A stretch of DNA of 64,000 nt from Isoetes taiwanensis (taxonomy: Eukaryota; Streptophyta; Lycopodiopsida; Isoetales; Isoetaceae), in contig JAJEKV010000022.1 of NCBI GenBank assembly GCA_021234155.1, forward strand, positions 6,462,132-6,526,131, in the 5' to 3' direction. The translations under genes and the position numbers were made by a program. Shown piece after piece: positions 11,740-24,230 of this stretch. The notes beneath the pieces were generated by a model. It made no database searches. It was not told the DNA's origin and was given only the letters and a program-made list of their open reading frames with translations. The stretch's first letter is position 1. Every line of letters starts with the position of its first letter.

Positions 11740-11765
11740 AGTTATCACTCCTAGGAGTGATAACT
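11740..11765. repeat. Perfect 26-bp palindrome
   Basis: The half-site AGTTATCACTCCT is followed immediately by its exact reverse complement. It sits just upstream of a larger foldback that reuses the GTTATC word. Confidence 0.9.
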
Positions 11766-11805
11766 AGTTATCAGTACTAGGAGATAATTAGTTAAATCAG
11801 CCTGA

Positions 11806-12033
11806 TAAGGTGGTTATCGGTCTTCCCCCAGCCGATAACCAAAAATGTGTAACCTCGGTTGCCAGATAAGGTAGTTATCGGTCTTCGCCTCGGCCGATAA
11901 CTGAAAATGCGTAACCTCAGTTGTACGTTCTCGGCCAGATGGCCTTACGTGCCAAATATCTGGCCTCAGACGTACAACCTCGGTCACGCATTTTTGGTTA
12001 TCGGCCTCGGCCAGACCAATAACCTTACCTTAT
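11806..12033. repeat. Foldback with ~75-bp stem plus an extra direct half-copy
   Basis: The segment 11865-11940 (ATAAGGTAGTTATCGGTC ... AATGCGTAACCTCAGTTGTACG ... GGCCAGAT in pieces) pairs with the reverse complement of about 11960-12033. The loop itself contains GGCC...GGCC. A direct, diverged copy of the first half precedes it at 11806-11863. This resembles a foldback MITE or a long small-RNA precursor. No protein is encoded. Confidence 0.7.
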
Positions 12034-12703
12034 TAATTGTCTTTTTTGTTTTTCCACACTTTGGCTTAGCCAGTCACAATTGCATACAGCTCTGAACAAT
12101 TCAATTGCTAATAGTGCAACCTTATTTTTAAAGACAACGCCTGTTAAGCCTAGCATTTATATATCCTCTTCGATTCTTTGAGAATTTCATGTAGGCAGAC
12201 CACAAGTAATTGGCCTCATGGGTTACCTAGATTTTTTTGTTGAATTCAAGGTTTTTGTTAATAATAATAAATGGTACATAAACCTTATTAAGGACTCCTG
12301 AAGGGCCAGATAGGAAAAGAATTATCCCCATAACAGCTATAATGACACTAGCACAGTTATAGAGAGATTCAGTACTCCATTTGAAACCCCGCTCAACTTC
12401 TTCCTTCGCCTCCCGAAGGGTGGTCTACCTGCTTAGCCACATCCCTGCTACCCTTACATGGGTTCTTGACCCATCCCTGCCTGTTACCCAGATTTAGGCC
12501 AGTACTTGAGACGAACGAAGTTCCGCTTCCACTGCCTCTAGTCGCAGCCAAAACTGGAGATCCTTGCACCTAGCTGCTATATCCTCGCCGCTGCCCTTGC
12601 CCCTAACCTTGCCACCGCCGAAATATGGGGATTGCATATCCATCTTCCACCTAATTGCTAGAACAATCCCAAGCAATCTCTACCGTAAGTGTCACAACCC
12701 CCC

Positions 12704-12756
12704 CAACTGTAGCCATTTATTCAGAATGTCATAAGAAATTTTATAAAGTATTACAT
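12704..12756. repeat. 53-bp direct repeat, copy 1
   Basis: GTAGCCATTTATTCAGAATG onward is repeated at 14431-14483 with two mismatches and identical length. The two copies bracket about 1.7 kb with no recognisable gene. They may be termini or 3' remnants of a transposed or duplicated unit. Confidence 0.8.
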
Positions 12757-14430
12757 CTAAACTAAATCAAGACCTTCTACATGTCACTCCAGGTATCTTC
12801 TTCTCAGGAACAGACATCATGCTTAGAGCACTCAAAAATCTAGACCAAACAATTATGCCTGGAGCTATGCCATTTAACGCCATTCTTGGGTGCTGGTTGC
12901 AGGATGTGGTTTTAGCTGCAATGTCAAAAGTGTGCCATTTTCTCGTTGGAGCTCTAAATCTAGACTTTGACACAAATCTTGAGGAATATGGTTCTCAGGC
13001 TAACTGTGGTTTATAAAGACAGTAAAATGACAAAGCTTTTTTCCTCCCCGCTCCCAAAAACAAAGATTATCTGCTTGAATAAGCCCGCACACATGTGTTC
13101 ACCGCTTCCAACCACGCCCTTTCTTTCTCGTGACTGTAATATGTAGCCGAGGTTCCAGAATGGGTATTTCATGGCCATTAAATTTACGTAATCCTTGATA
13201 AATGTGGCAAGAGGAAGCAAGGGCACCATTAATTCCACATGCAAATTAGATTTACAATTCATATATCTCCACATACTACATTGATGGCATTAAAGGACAA
13301 TGAAGTTCACATTACATTTTATCGAAAAATTATGTAATAGAAAATAGACGCTTAGAAGGTGCTACAATACAACATCCTCTTGATTATTACTGGCCATTTC
13401 ACCAATGCATTTGATAAGAACGAATAATTTTGAATCCTATGTTTCTAGATTATTTAAATAAACTTAATTTTGAACCCACTCAAATCCACTATCATGCTCC
13501 CCGCTCAAAACTACTGCTTTTAGATTTCAAATCTTCTTCATTAGATTCTAACCTGCTTTTGAATAGTGGCATATATGAGCTTCAGTGAAGTGTGTATTCT
13601 CTTAGTAAAACACGTAATCTATGATAAGAAATGGTCTCCAGAGAAAAAGAAGGCACGTAATGTACCCTACCTTCAACGCAATATATGGAAGAAAAACTCA
13701 TCCAAGATATATGGAAGAAACTTACGATTGATTCATCGACTTTGGGAGCCAACGCCGCCACGGGGCGAGGAGCCCGGTGATGGAGCCATTGGGAGTCTCG
13801 ACGCCAGTCTTCGACGAGTTAACAAAACTAAACGAAGGGGTCCGGCATCGAATAAGTTTTGGTCGACAAAACATAAAATTGTTAGCTAAATGTTAAGAAA
13901 TAACATAACAAACGCCATAGTTCGTAGCTCAAAGTGCAAAACCATTGATGGGTCTGATGCTCCAAAGAGGGCGGTTTGAGCTGAGCACCGAAGACCTACA
14001 ACCCCAGATTCAAAGGCTTCTTCTTCCAGCCAGCCAGGAACTCCTTCTACAGATGCACGACCTTCTTTTACTAGACCAGGTATCCACTCTACCGAACCAT
14101 CTCGTCTACATAAGGACTTTGGCCTGCTGCCCATAATCTATTGTCTCAGTTCAATTTGATTCTGTTGTTGGGCTTATGAATGGGAAGATTGATTCCAAAG
14201 AAAGACGAGAAGGAGCAGCATTTGATCATTTCATCGAGAATGCATCGATTATGGCGATGCCGGTTAGCCGGTTTGCACAACGGCCGCCCAGCAACACTGG
14301 CGACTGTCAATTTACAGGAGACCGCCAGTTTGAAGCAGTTTCTGCATAATCTAGGAATATTCCAGTATATGCTCAGAATATGCCGAAAACCCACATGAAA
14401 ACCTAGGGGCAACCCAAAAGAAATCCCAAA
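12757..14430. other. Interval between the 53-bp direct repeats; nothing recognised
   Basis: Short open frames on both strands have no identifiable motif and no convincing splice framework. Confidence 0.3.
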
Positions 14431-14483
14431 CAACCGTAGCCATTTATTCAGAATGTCATAAGAAATTTTATAAAATATTACAT
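14431..14483. repeat. 53-bp direct repeat, copy 2
   Basis: Second copy of the repeat at 12704-12756 (two mismatches). It lies about 180 bp beyond the 3' end of the ZZ zinc-finger ORF. Confidence 0.8.
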
Positions 14484-14660
14484 ATAGGATATACATCCAC
14501 GTGGAGAAACCCACAAAAAAAAAAAAAACATGCAGATGATACACGAGTTATTATAGTTACAAACGGGCAGCTCGAAGCGTGGGATGATTGTTTTAGTGGT
14601 GGTGCCTCTCAGCTGTCAAAATAAACAATGAAAAAATGAGACGAAGAAAAGTCTTGAACA

Positions 14661-14942
14661 TCAATGGTAAGCAGGTATAAAAAACTGTGATATCTTACCA
14701 CCCACAAAGGCTCCAACAATTGTTGCAACGGCAGCGCCAAACTGCAAAGCCCTCGTCAAAATCTTCTTGCGCTTAGACATCACGTTGCGCTCTACGAAAA
14801 ACTCACGCCCATGTTCATGTCTCGTTCTCACCAAACAACGACCGCACAGGTCGTAAGTATCGTCATTATTCTCCTCCCAACATTCAGTGCATGTGTATGC
14901 AATGTCCAATTTAGTTCCACAGGCGTTACAAAGACAACTCAT
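14661..14942 (-). CDS. Small ZZ-type zinc-finger protein with C-terminal hydrophobic segment
   Basis: A 93-residue open frame. Residues 5-44 give C5-x2-C8, C18-x2-C21, C33-x2-C36 and H42-x-H44, with YDLC just before the third pair. This is the spacing of a ZZ zinc finger, a cross-brace fold used for protein binding. Residues 63-88 form a glycine/alanine-rich hydrophobic stretch (FGAAVATIVGAFVGG) that could be a membrane anchor. The ATG is chosen because it follows a good acceptor-like tract (CCCTGATCAG) two bases upstream, so a 5'UTR intron is likely. The codons for VGG create a strong donor-like GGTAAGAT, so the last ~10 residues might instead be intronic and the true protein longer. Partner and function are unknown. 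Confidence 0.55.
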   Translation of the reverse strand: MSCLCNACGTKLDIAYTCTECWEENNDDTYDLCGRCLVRTRHEHGREFFVERNVMSKRKKILTRALQFGAAVATIVGAFVGGKISQFFIPAYH

Positions 14943-16014
14943 GACTGATCAGGGATGTTGGTAAAAACTGCAGAACAGATATGAATCAGCTAAGCTTCCC
15001 CACTTTCTTAAACCGTATGACTGAAACTGAGATAACTTAAACTCCTTAATGCCAGTGAACTGCTGAAGGAATGAAAATCAAAGTAAATCTTTCTGACAGA
15101 ACATCGGATTTAGGCTTAGTTACTATGGAATCGAAATCCTAGACTTATAAGAAAAGATTCCTCTGAAGCGAGATTCAACTCAAGATGAAAAGTAAACTGC
15201 CAACCTAAAGCTCGACATACAAAGAATTCAACGTGTACATCAAAAATGGAGATCGAGGAAATCATGGAATTAAAAATCAGGAGAATTGACAAAATTTCAG
15301 ATTATTAGAATCAGGGACGTCACCTTCGAATCTGGAACTGTCTTCTCCCGATTGTGTACAAAGCTGCGGTTCATTCAACAAACTTATATAGGTGCAGCTC
15401 CAAATAAGAAAGATGCAAACTTCTAATCCAATGCGATTTCTGGGCACGTTGTCTCTCATGCGCGGGAACCGGAAAAATAGCTTTCTGATTTTGAGGTCAT
15501 GGGCCTGACCATGATTTATTCAGTTCCCCCATCTAAGACAAGGTATACAAAACGTAAACTCAATTTAGGTTTCATTCTGCTCAATCCGCCTATCCGCAGT
15601 CACCACGTGGCACTATTTTCTTCTAATTGCAATTTAGTCCGTGATTCGCTTTTTGGCTAACATTCCGCTTTTCATTCTCCTTTTTTAGTGAACATTCCGT
15701 GTTTTTGTTCGCTTTTGGGCCAATGGGGCGCTGACAACCGCAAGTAATCTAAACCCAATTGCGCCCACGTTATAGAATCGTTGAAAGATTCCCTAAGCAG
15801 GGAAACCACGCCACGGAGTGGTTTCCGGGCCGAATGCGGTAAACGCAGCATTCTCTTATACTGGAATATTTGTTACATGGAACAAAAGATGAACTATTTC
15901 TTGTATTAGATCTTGAACGTATAGTAGAAAACAACACAAGTTGTCCACAACAGGGAAAAGGATTTTTTTATAAAGAGAAAGAAAAACCATTGTTGTGAAG
16001 GGTTCTTTAAAGAA
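14943..16014. other. Probable 5' region of the ZZ gene and intergenic sequence
   Basis: No other coding signal was recognised. Sequence up to about 15480 may hold the 5'UTR exon or promoter of the minus-strand ZZ gene; no TATA box was assigned with confidence. Confidence 0.3.
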
Positions 16015-16038
16015 ACAAGAAATTTATCGCGGCGGCCT
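16015..16038 (+). repeat. CACTA-like terminal fragment
   Basis: ACAAGAAATTTATCGCGGCG followed by GCC equals the start of the longer motif at 24231 and 25072. CTACAAGAAA-type ends are characteristic of plant CACTA (En/Spm) transposons; here only the short end is left. Confidence 0.4.
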
Positions 16039-16732
16039 TGTTCAAATTGGTGCAGAAGTAGCCATTAATGCCCCGAGCGGCGGAGCCGCCTGCCGATTTC
16101 CCGCAGGAAACCCTCGACTGCCCGTGGTTCCCTAGCACATATGTCATGAGTTTGGCGCCTCTAGCCCAAAACCTTTGCTATTGTGAGACCTTTCGTGGGT
16201 CATTAGAAAATGCAAGCTGGATATTATTTTATGTATTTCCTGCCCGATTAAACTCTGTCAATGGAGGGCACATCTCATAATGAGACATCATCTATGAAGG
16301 CATAAGCTTGAATTACCAACTATCAGCATAGCAATGTTGGCATTATCTTGAATTACCAACTATCAATAGAAGAAGAAACGAAGGAAGAAGACGACTTTGA
16401 TGCAGGAAATGAAACTCAGTCACACAACTCAAACATTACAGGCTGATGACTATTGTATGGATATGCTGCAAAGAATTATACAATAACCAAAACATATACC
16501 TCTTCTATATAGCAAATTTTTACACAACTTATACAAAGGGCTTTTAAAAGCACTTATTCCTGGGCTCTTGCTTTGCTTTGAAAAGATGTTCCAATCTTTC
16601 TGATCTATGAACTCTGTAAATTGCATTTTTGTGAATTTTGCTTCTTTTTTTTCTGTTTTATAGATCTGCATCTGCTTCCATTCAAGATGCTACAGGCACA
16701 GTAGCACTGGTCCTGGAATTCCTTCTCAAATT

Positions 16733-18425
16733 TTAGCGCCGCAGGCTGCTAAATGTAGGTGCACTAAGTCTAGCATGTTCCCACTTCCTGTTTCCCATTG
16801 TCTCCTGACTCTTCAAACCTGAAGTCTCAGTTATTTTGGAAGGAGCCTGTTCTGTGGAAGTTGCAAGACTCAACCTTGCCTGCAACCTTGAAGATCCTAG
16901 CCCAAATCTCCTCCTCTTATTATCTGTAAATGCAGAAGCAGATTCCAGACCATCTGATTTGGTAGAAATATCCACATCTTGTTCTTCCATGCCTTCTTTC
17001 TTTTGAGAATTATCAGAGGAATCTGATGCAGAACAACTTCGAGTTTCCCTAGCAGCTTCAGCCTCTGTTTCAGCAAAGTTAGAAGCCTCTGTTTCAGCTT
17101 CATTTTTCGGTGGTGCAACTTCTTTGCCTTTCTCATTGTTGCCTCCTGCCGTTTTCCTAACAGTACGTTGAATTGGAGGCTTTTGGTTGACAATGGCGGA
17201 TTGCAGATCTTTGCTTCCCTTCTTGTAAGTCAAATCCATGCCATTTGCATCCAAACCATTTGGACATCCATTTTCATGGTGAACGCACCCAAGGCGGCAT
17301 AGCCTGACTACACCCCTTTCAGAGGAAGTCTCTTTCTCACCCTTCCACCTTCCAAGTTTTGGGGATTTTGGACAAGTTGGAGGAACCTAGACATATACAC
17401 GCTATCAGTTTCCAATAACCATCAAAAACATTCAAAAACGGGGAACAAAGAGCATCGTATAGTACTTCACCTTCTTAAGCTCTGGCCTTGGTTGGGGGGG
17501 CCTCGTGATAAAATTGTGGCATGGGTGTTGCTTTAAATATCAAGCTCCGTCTGAGCTGTTTAATTTCTGTTTCAAGTTCTTCCTGAAGCAAATTCACAAA
17601 ATTGAAGTTTAAAAGGGTTTGGAAAAATGAATGATGAGTACCTTTGTTTTCGCTTGCAATTAGTTTTTCTCTGCCTCCATTGCTTGTACCTTTTGTTCCA
17701 TCTTGGCATTAAACTATCAGGAAATCACTTAGGATAAGTGGCTCTGCTGAACTAAAAGGTATCAATAGACCAAAGGATTATACCTCTTTCCGCTTCGCGG
17801 CACGCTCATCGAGCCTGAAGCTAATTCCAGCTTGACTTCTGGCTTCCTTCGAACTTAGAGATCTTTCGGAGGCTACATTTTCATCAGATTTTTCCGAAAT
17901 CCTGAAGGTAACACAGTTTGGAAAGATGCAGGAAGGATAAAATGTCGCAAAAGAAAATTCAGTAAAAGGATTACCTTGAATCTGTTAAGACAGATTTCCT
18001 TCCTCCAGGTTTTACTGAGCCACTAGGTATGCCCTGATACACCCATTTCCAACATTATACACTAATTCTCACTTTAGAAGCAAATGGCAAAATAGCAAAA
18101 ACCTGAGATTTTCTTGTTGGTACTTCATTCTCCTTGGCATTTTTAACATTATGAAACGGCTCTCTGCAACCATAAGAAGCTCTTCTATCAGTAGCCAAGG
18201 CAAATGGCTCTGGGACAGTAAAATTTGTTGATCTGCTCCAGCTACGGCGAACCCTAATCTGCTTCGCATCTTTCTGTATTGGAACAAATCCGCCGAAGCC
18301 ATCATCGATTGTAATGCTGGCATATTCGATTTGCTTCCTTTCATAATTTATCTGAGATGTTACTCTATACAACAGGCGGCCATAGTTTCGCAAAACCTTA
18401 AGGATCGCCTCTGCACGGCCATCTC
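16733..18425 (-). pseudogene. WVD2-LIKE (TPX2-domain) microtubule-associated protein gene with two lesions
   Basis: Six exons with GT-AG borders can be read on the minus strand: 18425-18103, 18033-17975, 17901-17784, 17713-17642, 17582-17471, 17386-16733. The first carries TVPEPFALATDRRAS, a signature of WDL proteins. Exons 3-5 encode the TPX2 C-terminal domain ([48 protein letters not shown]). Exon 6 gives VPPTCPKSPKLGR and a basic/acidic tail ending at 16733. WDL proteins bind cortical microtubules and influence cell growth anisotropy (family knowledge). Two disruptions are visible: a TAA at 17662-17660 where the family has a Gln codon (CAA), and a run of seven C near 17495 where six would keep the frame. 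All splice sites remain intact, so it is either a recent pseudogene or a gene with sequence errors. A first exon upstream of 18425 was not found. Confidence 0.75.
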
Positions 18426-19174
18426 CTGCAGCACAGAAATAACTTGGACACACTCAATCTGCCATCACCAAGCCCTTTTTTTCTCTTTTTTTTCTTATTT
18501 TTTAAAACCCTATTTTTCGCACGCAAGCCTAACCGAGCCTGCAGCCTTCCTTGCAATTCTAGCCTATCCACATAGCAGTTCTACCTCAGCCAAATCTCAG
18601 GTGGCATAAGCCTACACACTTAGATCCTTTTTTTTCTAAATCGATGGCTAGAGAAATTAGAAATGACCCAAAATTTGACACGGAGATATTGAAAGGCACT
18701 CATTCGCTAGGGTTTTGTTTTAACTTCGTGAGACGGCTTCTTTGCATCGATTCTAGAAGGGTTTCTTCCATCGACCTTTCTGCAACATCAGGTGTTTTTC
18801 AAAATCGATGCCATGCGGGATTCAATTTCTATCAAGGCCCTTCTTGGGCTACACTAAAATTGGACAGCACCAAGCAATTCCATAATGGGAATAAAAGGCT
18901 GCTTATTTAGTGCACCATCTCAACATTCTGAGTTTTCGTAATTTAGGGCGGTTTCAAAAATGGAACTAGCATTAATTGCTCAATCCGGACTTTTTTATGC
19001 CAAGATGATCTAATCATCCCTCTATACTTGATCAAGACGATGAAAATGGGGGCTATGATGCTGATCGAAATGATGGTTATATGAAAAGTAAAAACAGCCA
19101 CTAAAAGGTATGTGGCATCTCTTGTTTTCTTACAGTTCATTTGATAGATGACAAGCATTTGCCACATTGATCAA
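18426..19174. other. Intergenic sequence, nothing recognised
   Basis: Would include the 5' end of the WVD2-LIKE gene. An initiator exon joining at the acceptor at 18426 was not identified. Confidence 0.3.
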
Positions 19175-20440
19175 TTTTTTTTTTTTTTTTGAAGAATATA
19201 AGAATATATTAAACCACTAGAATGCGATCAAGTACAATGATAAGTGTGGTGCTACAAAATGAAGCGCCCATCATGATCCACAATCTGTAGGAATGTCGAC
19301 CAAATTTCCCGCTTAACTGTGCCAGATAAACTTGAGACTTGGTAAGCCTGCCACAACTTATGCCTCAAGATTGGAACCAACCGAAAAGGGCTAAAATCGT
19401 GATTTTGAAAGACCTTCGCCTCCGGTCTTTTCCAAATCAGCCACAAAAGCCAAGCTCGTGATAAATGAAACGCTCGGGTAGCTTGGCCACTTTGCCACCG
19501 CTAGGAAGGACTCCCAAGAGAATCTTCTTCGCATAGTGAAGTCCCAAAGAGGGCTCTCACCCGTGACCAAGCCGCATAGGACAAAGTAATGCTCAATGGT
19601 CTCACGTCGCCTCCCACATAAAGGGCATGTTTAAATTTACCGAGGCTTGAACCCGTGGACTCCCGGACATTCACCCCCGAGGTTACTGGTGCAAGATCTG
19701 CCACAAAAGGGTGAACGGATTTTAGGCGAGGCAATGAATTCCACGCCCACTTCCACATGGCGGGCCACTTACCCCCGGAAGCTTAAGCGACCACTTATCC
19801 GGCTGGGCGCAACGCGGTCCGGCGCCAGAGCCATAAGCCGATGCTACAAACCGAGATGCATCAAGTCCACTATGCGACTTCCAAACGCGATTGACTTGAG
19901 AAGACAACCGTGAATGGAATAGCATTGGCAATTCTCGCCCAAGTCCCAGATGTCCCTAATCAAGGCCAAATCTCCTTAAAAACTCCCATCGGGGCCAGAT
20001 GACCCTCCCAATACCGCCACGGATGGATGTTACCCCGGCAAAGAATCCACCGGCGCTGAGTACCGGGTGTAGGGAAGAGGCCAAGGGAGATGCAGAGTCC
20101 AAGGGAACCCCAGAAAGGGCGATGAGGCTACCATACACCGCTAGGGTCCAATGAAAAGAGAACCTTGACCACCTTCCAAGCCTTCAGGAGACCCTTAAGA
20201 AAAGGTGAAGCATGAGGGAATGGCCGCAAATCCTCAAACAGAGCCCATGGCAATTGAGCCGGAATAGCTGGCTTCCTAAACACAAAAGAGTGATTTAAGC
20301 GATCGGTGCAAACAGAGCCAAACCGGGATTTTTGCTCCCGCAACAACGCGGGATGAATTTCGACACTGTAACCTTCGCGGTGCAACGACACATCAAGCAT
20401 ACCCAAGCCCCCTGCCTGTCTGGGACGCACACACTTCCAC
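19175..20440 (-). mobile_element. 5'-truncated LINE with A-tail
   Basis: A T run at 19175-19190 followed by GAAGAATAT is the reverse complement of a LINE 3' end (...CTTC-A16). Upstream on the minus strand are MWLIWKRPEAKVF (19446-), WKWAWNSLPRLKSVHPFVAD (19758-, the start of zf-RVT) and RQAGGLGMLDVSLHREGY (about 20410). This is the order seen in plant L1-type ORF2 C-termini. Frames are broken repeatedly. The 5' truncation is near 20440. It is related to, but clearly distinct from, the 34.1-36.4 kb LINE. Confidence 0.8.
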
Positions 20441-20579
20441 CAATATTGATAAAGGTTGTGGCATGTATCTTTGTTTCATATTATATCTCTATCATCTGGC
20501 ATGCAAGTGAATGTTGATTTGCTTTGATACGAGAAACCCCACGATGATTGCCAAAGTGCATTCTCTTGTAACCATTTCT

Positions 20580-20770
20580 TCCAAGCTTCATCTGCTATGT
20601 TCTCTTTGTAGAAGTCACTGATGAGCATGGCATATACACTTGTGCTTGGGAGCAATTAGTTGTGTTCATTGTTTGCAGAAGCCTCTTAGCATCATCTAAT
20701 TGTTTCTGATGGCAAAGATCATGTAGCAAGACAACGTACGAGATACCCCACCATACCTTTCATGTTCTTA
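20580..20770 (-). pseudogene. PPR-repeat fragment
   Basis: Minus-strand translation gives SYVVLLHDLCHQKQLDDAKR, then after a one-base shift YAMLISDFYKENIADEAWKK. This is the spacing of two P-type pentatricopeptide repeats ('tYxxLIdgLckxgxldeAxxl'). PPR proteins bind organellar RNA. Only about two repeats remain, and an in-frame stop and a shift show decay. Confidence 0.5.
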
Positions 20771-21189
20771 GTCCCAATGACATATTCCACTCCGATAAAG
20801 CTTGATCTTGGATTTCATAATGGGATACTTAGTTATCTGATATTCCTAGTGTTAACTAATGCCTAGGGTTAGCAAAAGTTATCAGAAGTTTTCAGAAGTT
20901 ATCTAATGCCTAAAAAGCTATCTGGTATAGATTCCTCAATCAAGGGACGTAGAGATAGATCCTTGCATTGTATAATAGCAGGCAGTAAATAGAGAATGTT
21001 TTGGTCTATGTTAGCTTAATTAAATGGGTCTTGTAACATACCTTTGCATGGAACCAGCTTTGATGCTACAAGAGGATGCATCGTTCCCATATGATCTGCA
21101 TGCTAAATTACAAGGCCAGAAGCACATCTGTATTGGAGCAGGAGTCTAGGGCCCTTAATTGTTTGTGGTACGTGGAACATCGTCAATAT

Positions 21190-21655
21190 TATTTCCTGAG
21201 CTAAGGACTATGCTGCTGCTTTAGACAGAGTAATATTAATAAGCAGTCTTTGAGCACTCTCAGTTGTAGAATTTTCGCAATTTTTTGGCCAAGCAGGATT
21301 CTGTAGTCAATGTACACAGATCTAATATGGAATATGTAGGGATCAGGAATGAGGTTTCTAATAAAAATGAAAGAGTACATTAACTTACCTTGAGACAAGT
21401 CATGTTGATCTGCACACACATCAAGAATGGTGCTAAATGTGACAGCGTCCATCATTATTTCCCGTGCATTGCTCTAAATAACTTGAGGCCTCATTCCTGT
21501 CATCACTTTTAGGATATGCTGCAAGCATTGTTGTCCATGTTACTAGATCTTTCTGTTTTATTGTTTCAAATGTTATCCCTGCATCTTGTAGGGCTCCACA
21601 TTCCCCATACATGCTATTGGTGGCTTTTTCCAAGCGTGCCATCTGATCCAAGCCT
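21190..21655 (-). pseudogene. PLS-type PPR fragment
   Basis: The frame at 21651-21433 reads MYGECGALQDAGITFETIKQ then KDLVTWTTMLAAY. After a shift it continues as MMDAVTFSTILDVCADQHDL (21455-). These correspond to the L and S motifs of a plant PLS-class PPR protein ('N-L-Y-G-K-C-G ... D-L-V-T-W-T-T-M-L-A-A-Y ... V-T-F-x-x-I-L-x-A-C'). A frameshift at the junction and loss of flanking repeats indicate a pseudogene. It lies 0.5 kb upstream on the same strand of the P-type fragment at 20.6 kb, but the repeat classes differ. Confidence 0.65.
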
Positions 21656-23838
21656 TACAACTAAGGCATGCCCTTTCTACCCTCTGCTAGTCCAGCTACA
21701 TCCTCATCTTCCTGACACTCCATGTAAAAGTATTATCACTTTTTTTCACAACTTGTGCTATTTTTTATGCAGATTGATACCGCCCTATGGATTGAGTAGG
21801 TATTTATATCTCACATGGGCATGAACGGCCTGACATTTCCAACTGTGGGATGAATTTTTAGAAGCCAATTTTAGTCTCTCGGAACCATATGTCCATACTC
21901 ATCAATATGAAATGGGGCTCTTGGGTTGACTTCGGAATGGCAATCTGCCCTGCTACACAAGTTGCAAAAAATAGTTTGAAGGCAAGGATGCTACTTCATC
22001 ATCTGCAGTGACTGTGGAGATTCCGCTGCAATTTCCTTTCCATCCTCTTTCTAAGGTAAGAAACAACAAGGATTGGCCTTCTACAGGAAAATAGTGGACC
22101 TAAGATTGAGTTTTTGCTAAGATCGTCACCGATTTATGCAGATGTAGTGTCGAACTACAAGAACAATCCAAGGTTTAACATGCACCTTATGTCAAACAAG
22201 GCCTTAATGTCATAGCAAAAGATTAACCATGCATGGAGCATGATTCTGCTGATAGAACTACTCCGCGTTCGCCATGGAACATTTTGCCTGGAGATGCCCA
22301 ACTTAATTCTTGTGTATATCAAGAGGAGGCTTTGTTATCTTCAGATTTTTTGCTCCTACACACATTGTCTTTCAGAGCCAACATCAGGAAGAAGACTCTG
22401 TTTCGTCGCATATCATGAAATGGGAATAAGTCTGCTTGTGAGGTATTCCTTTCTGCTTCAGAGGCAATGAGATCTATGCGTATGTTAGCCTTCTTCAATT
22501 TCGTTTTTGTACATTGTTTATATATGCATAGAATTGTGCCGGCCTGTTCATAAACAACAATAACATTACTTTTGACTGTAGGATGCAAAAATTACAGCTC
22601 TATATTGTGACAGTATATCATATTAAAACCAGAAAATGCATGGGTATAGATCTTTGTTCGTACTAGACAACTCTTTGTAAGAAGACAAAAACCTGAGGAG
22701 GATGGCAGAGTTCTATATCATAAAATCTCACAGGTCATTGAAAGTTACATTGCATTTACCTTGGCTACCTTCACATCTTTGTTGAAGTTGCAAGCTTGTA
22801 TATCCATTAACATGAGCGGGTCGTAGTAGTTTAGAAATGTTTGTGCCTTCTTGGCTATTTATCGCACTTTCTGGCTTCTCATCTGGTTCTACTGTGAAAG
22901 ATCTAGTTGAGGACATTAACCTCTATTCTCATACTATCATTATAACTGGTACCTACTCTTTTCCTTGCTATCTTTAAAAATCAAATATCTCGCTTTGTCG
23001 GGAGCATCACAGATGCTGTTAAAAGCTTTATTTTGAACGAGGTTCCAATAGAACAGGTTATTGTTCTTAAGCCGGATCATAGTTTTGTATCTTCATTGTA
23101 CCTATAAGATTTCGTTTCTCTCAATCTACCTCTTAATTTTTTGCACCATGTGTAGATAGAGAGATCAAACTCAGATCATAATTTTTTTTAACTCTTTTTC
23201 CTCTATTCATTTCCTAGTTGGCAATTCAGGGGATAAACTTCACAATTAATAGCCTTATAAACTTCACTTTGATATTTTTCATATGCTAAACTATTCAAAA
23301 TGCTAAACTGTTCAACGTAATATAGTACAATTTTGATCTTAATCTCAAATCCTATTTTAATAACTATAAACACGCCAAAACTAAAACTAAAGAAAAAGGA
23401 AAAAAAAAATATATTTACACGTCAAAACAACTTTAACACAACTAACAATGGCGCAGGTAAAATAAAACCTACGATATAGATATATTGCCTAACGTGCAAT
23501 AAGAACAACAAGAAATACATAGGACAAACAACAGACATATCAATCAGGTACAAATAGCACAAAGCAAAACCAAATCTCAAAATGGCAGCAGATGTCGACA
23601 AGCACAAACCATACGGGAAAAAACCTTCAACATCGACCTCTTAGAAGAAACCAAATGCAAGAAAAAGGCGAATGAAATCGAAAGACATTATATAAACTAT
23701 TACAACACAACCAAAAGAAGGCTACAACAACCTCATATCCTGCCCTTCCAAAACTAGGAAATACTGGTACCTTAAATGCAGGGGCTCCATTTAAACTATC
23801 CAAACAAGATATGTTATTTCTATCATGGACAATAAATT
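21656..23838. other. Long non-coding stretch, nothing recognised
   Basis: Many short open frames on both strands, none with a recognisable motif. Confidence 0.3.
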
Positions 23839-23911
23839 ACAATACAATTTTGCCCTAATTAAGCTTTCAAATTTAGTACAATACAATTTTGCCCTAATTA
23901 AGCTTTCAAAT
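23839..23911. repeat. Tandem duplication of a ~39-bp unit
   Basis: ACAATACAATTTTGCCCTAA followed by TTAAGCTTTCAAAT occurs at 23839-23872 and again at 23878-23911, followed by an A run. Confidence 0.85.
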
Positions 23912-24230
23912 GGTAAAAAAAAAAAACATAAAAGATAATTCAAATATCTTTTGGTATCCAATTACCTTGCCCTAATTTGCCTGCGCCTTTATTTTCTACA
24001 GCTTCTGGCGTGCCTTTTTGCTAGTTTCCTCAGAAATCTACGTGTCTACGTGTCGTCTTCAGAAATAAGCATCATAAACGAATATTCCAAAGGCATCTTC
24101 CTAGGAGAATTATATATGTTTTGATAAGGAGCAATGCCCAGTTAACTACTAACATATTTTGAGATTAGAGAAGTCCATGAGTGCCCATTCTAACAATTTT
24201 TCGAAAGCCATTTGTGCCTTCAAAATTAAG

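Noticed and set aside
12704-14483. LTR pair of a small retrotransposon
   Set aside because: 53 bp is too short, and no PBS, PPT or target duplication is seen next to the copies.
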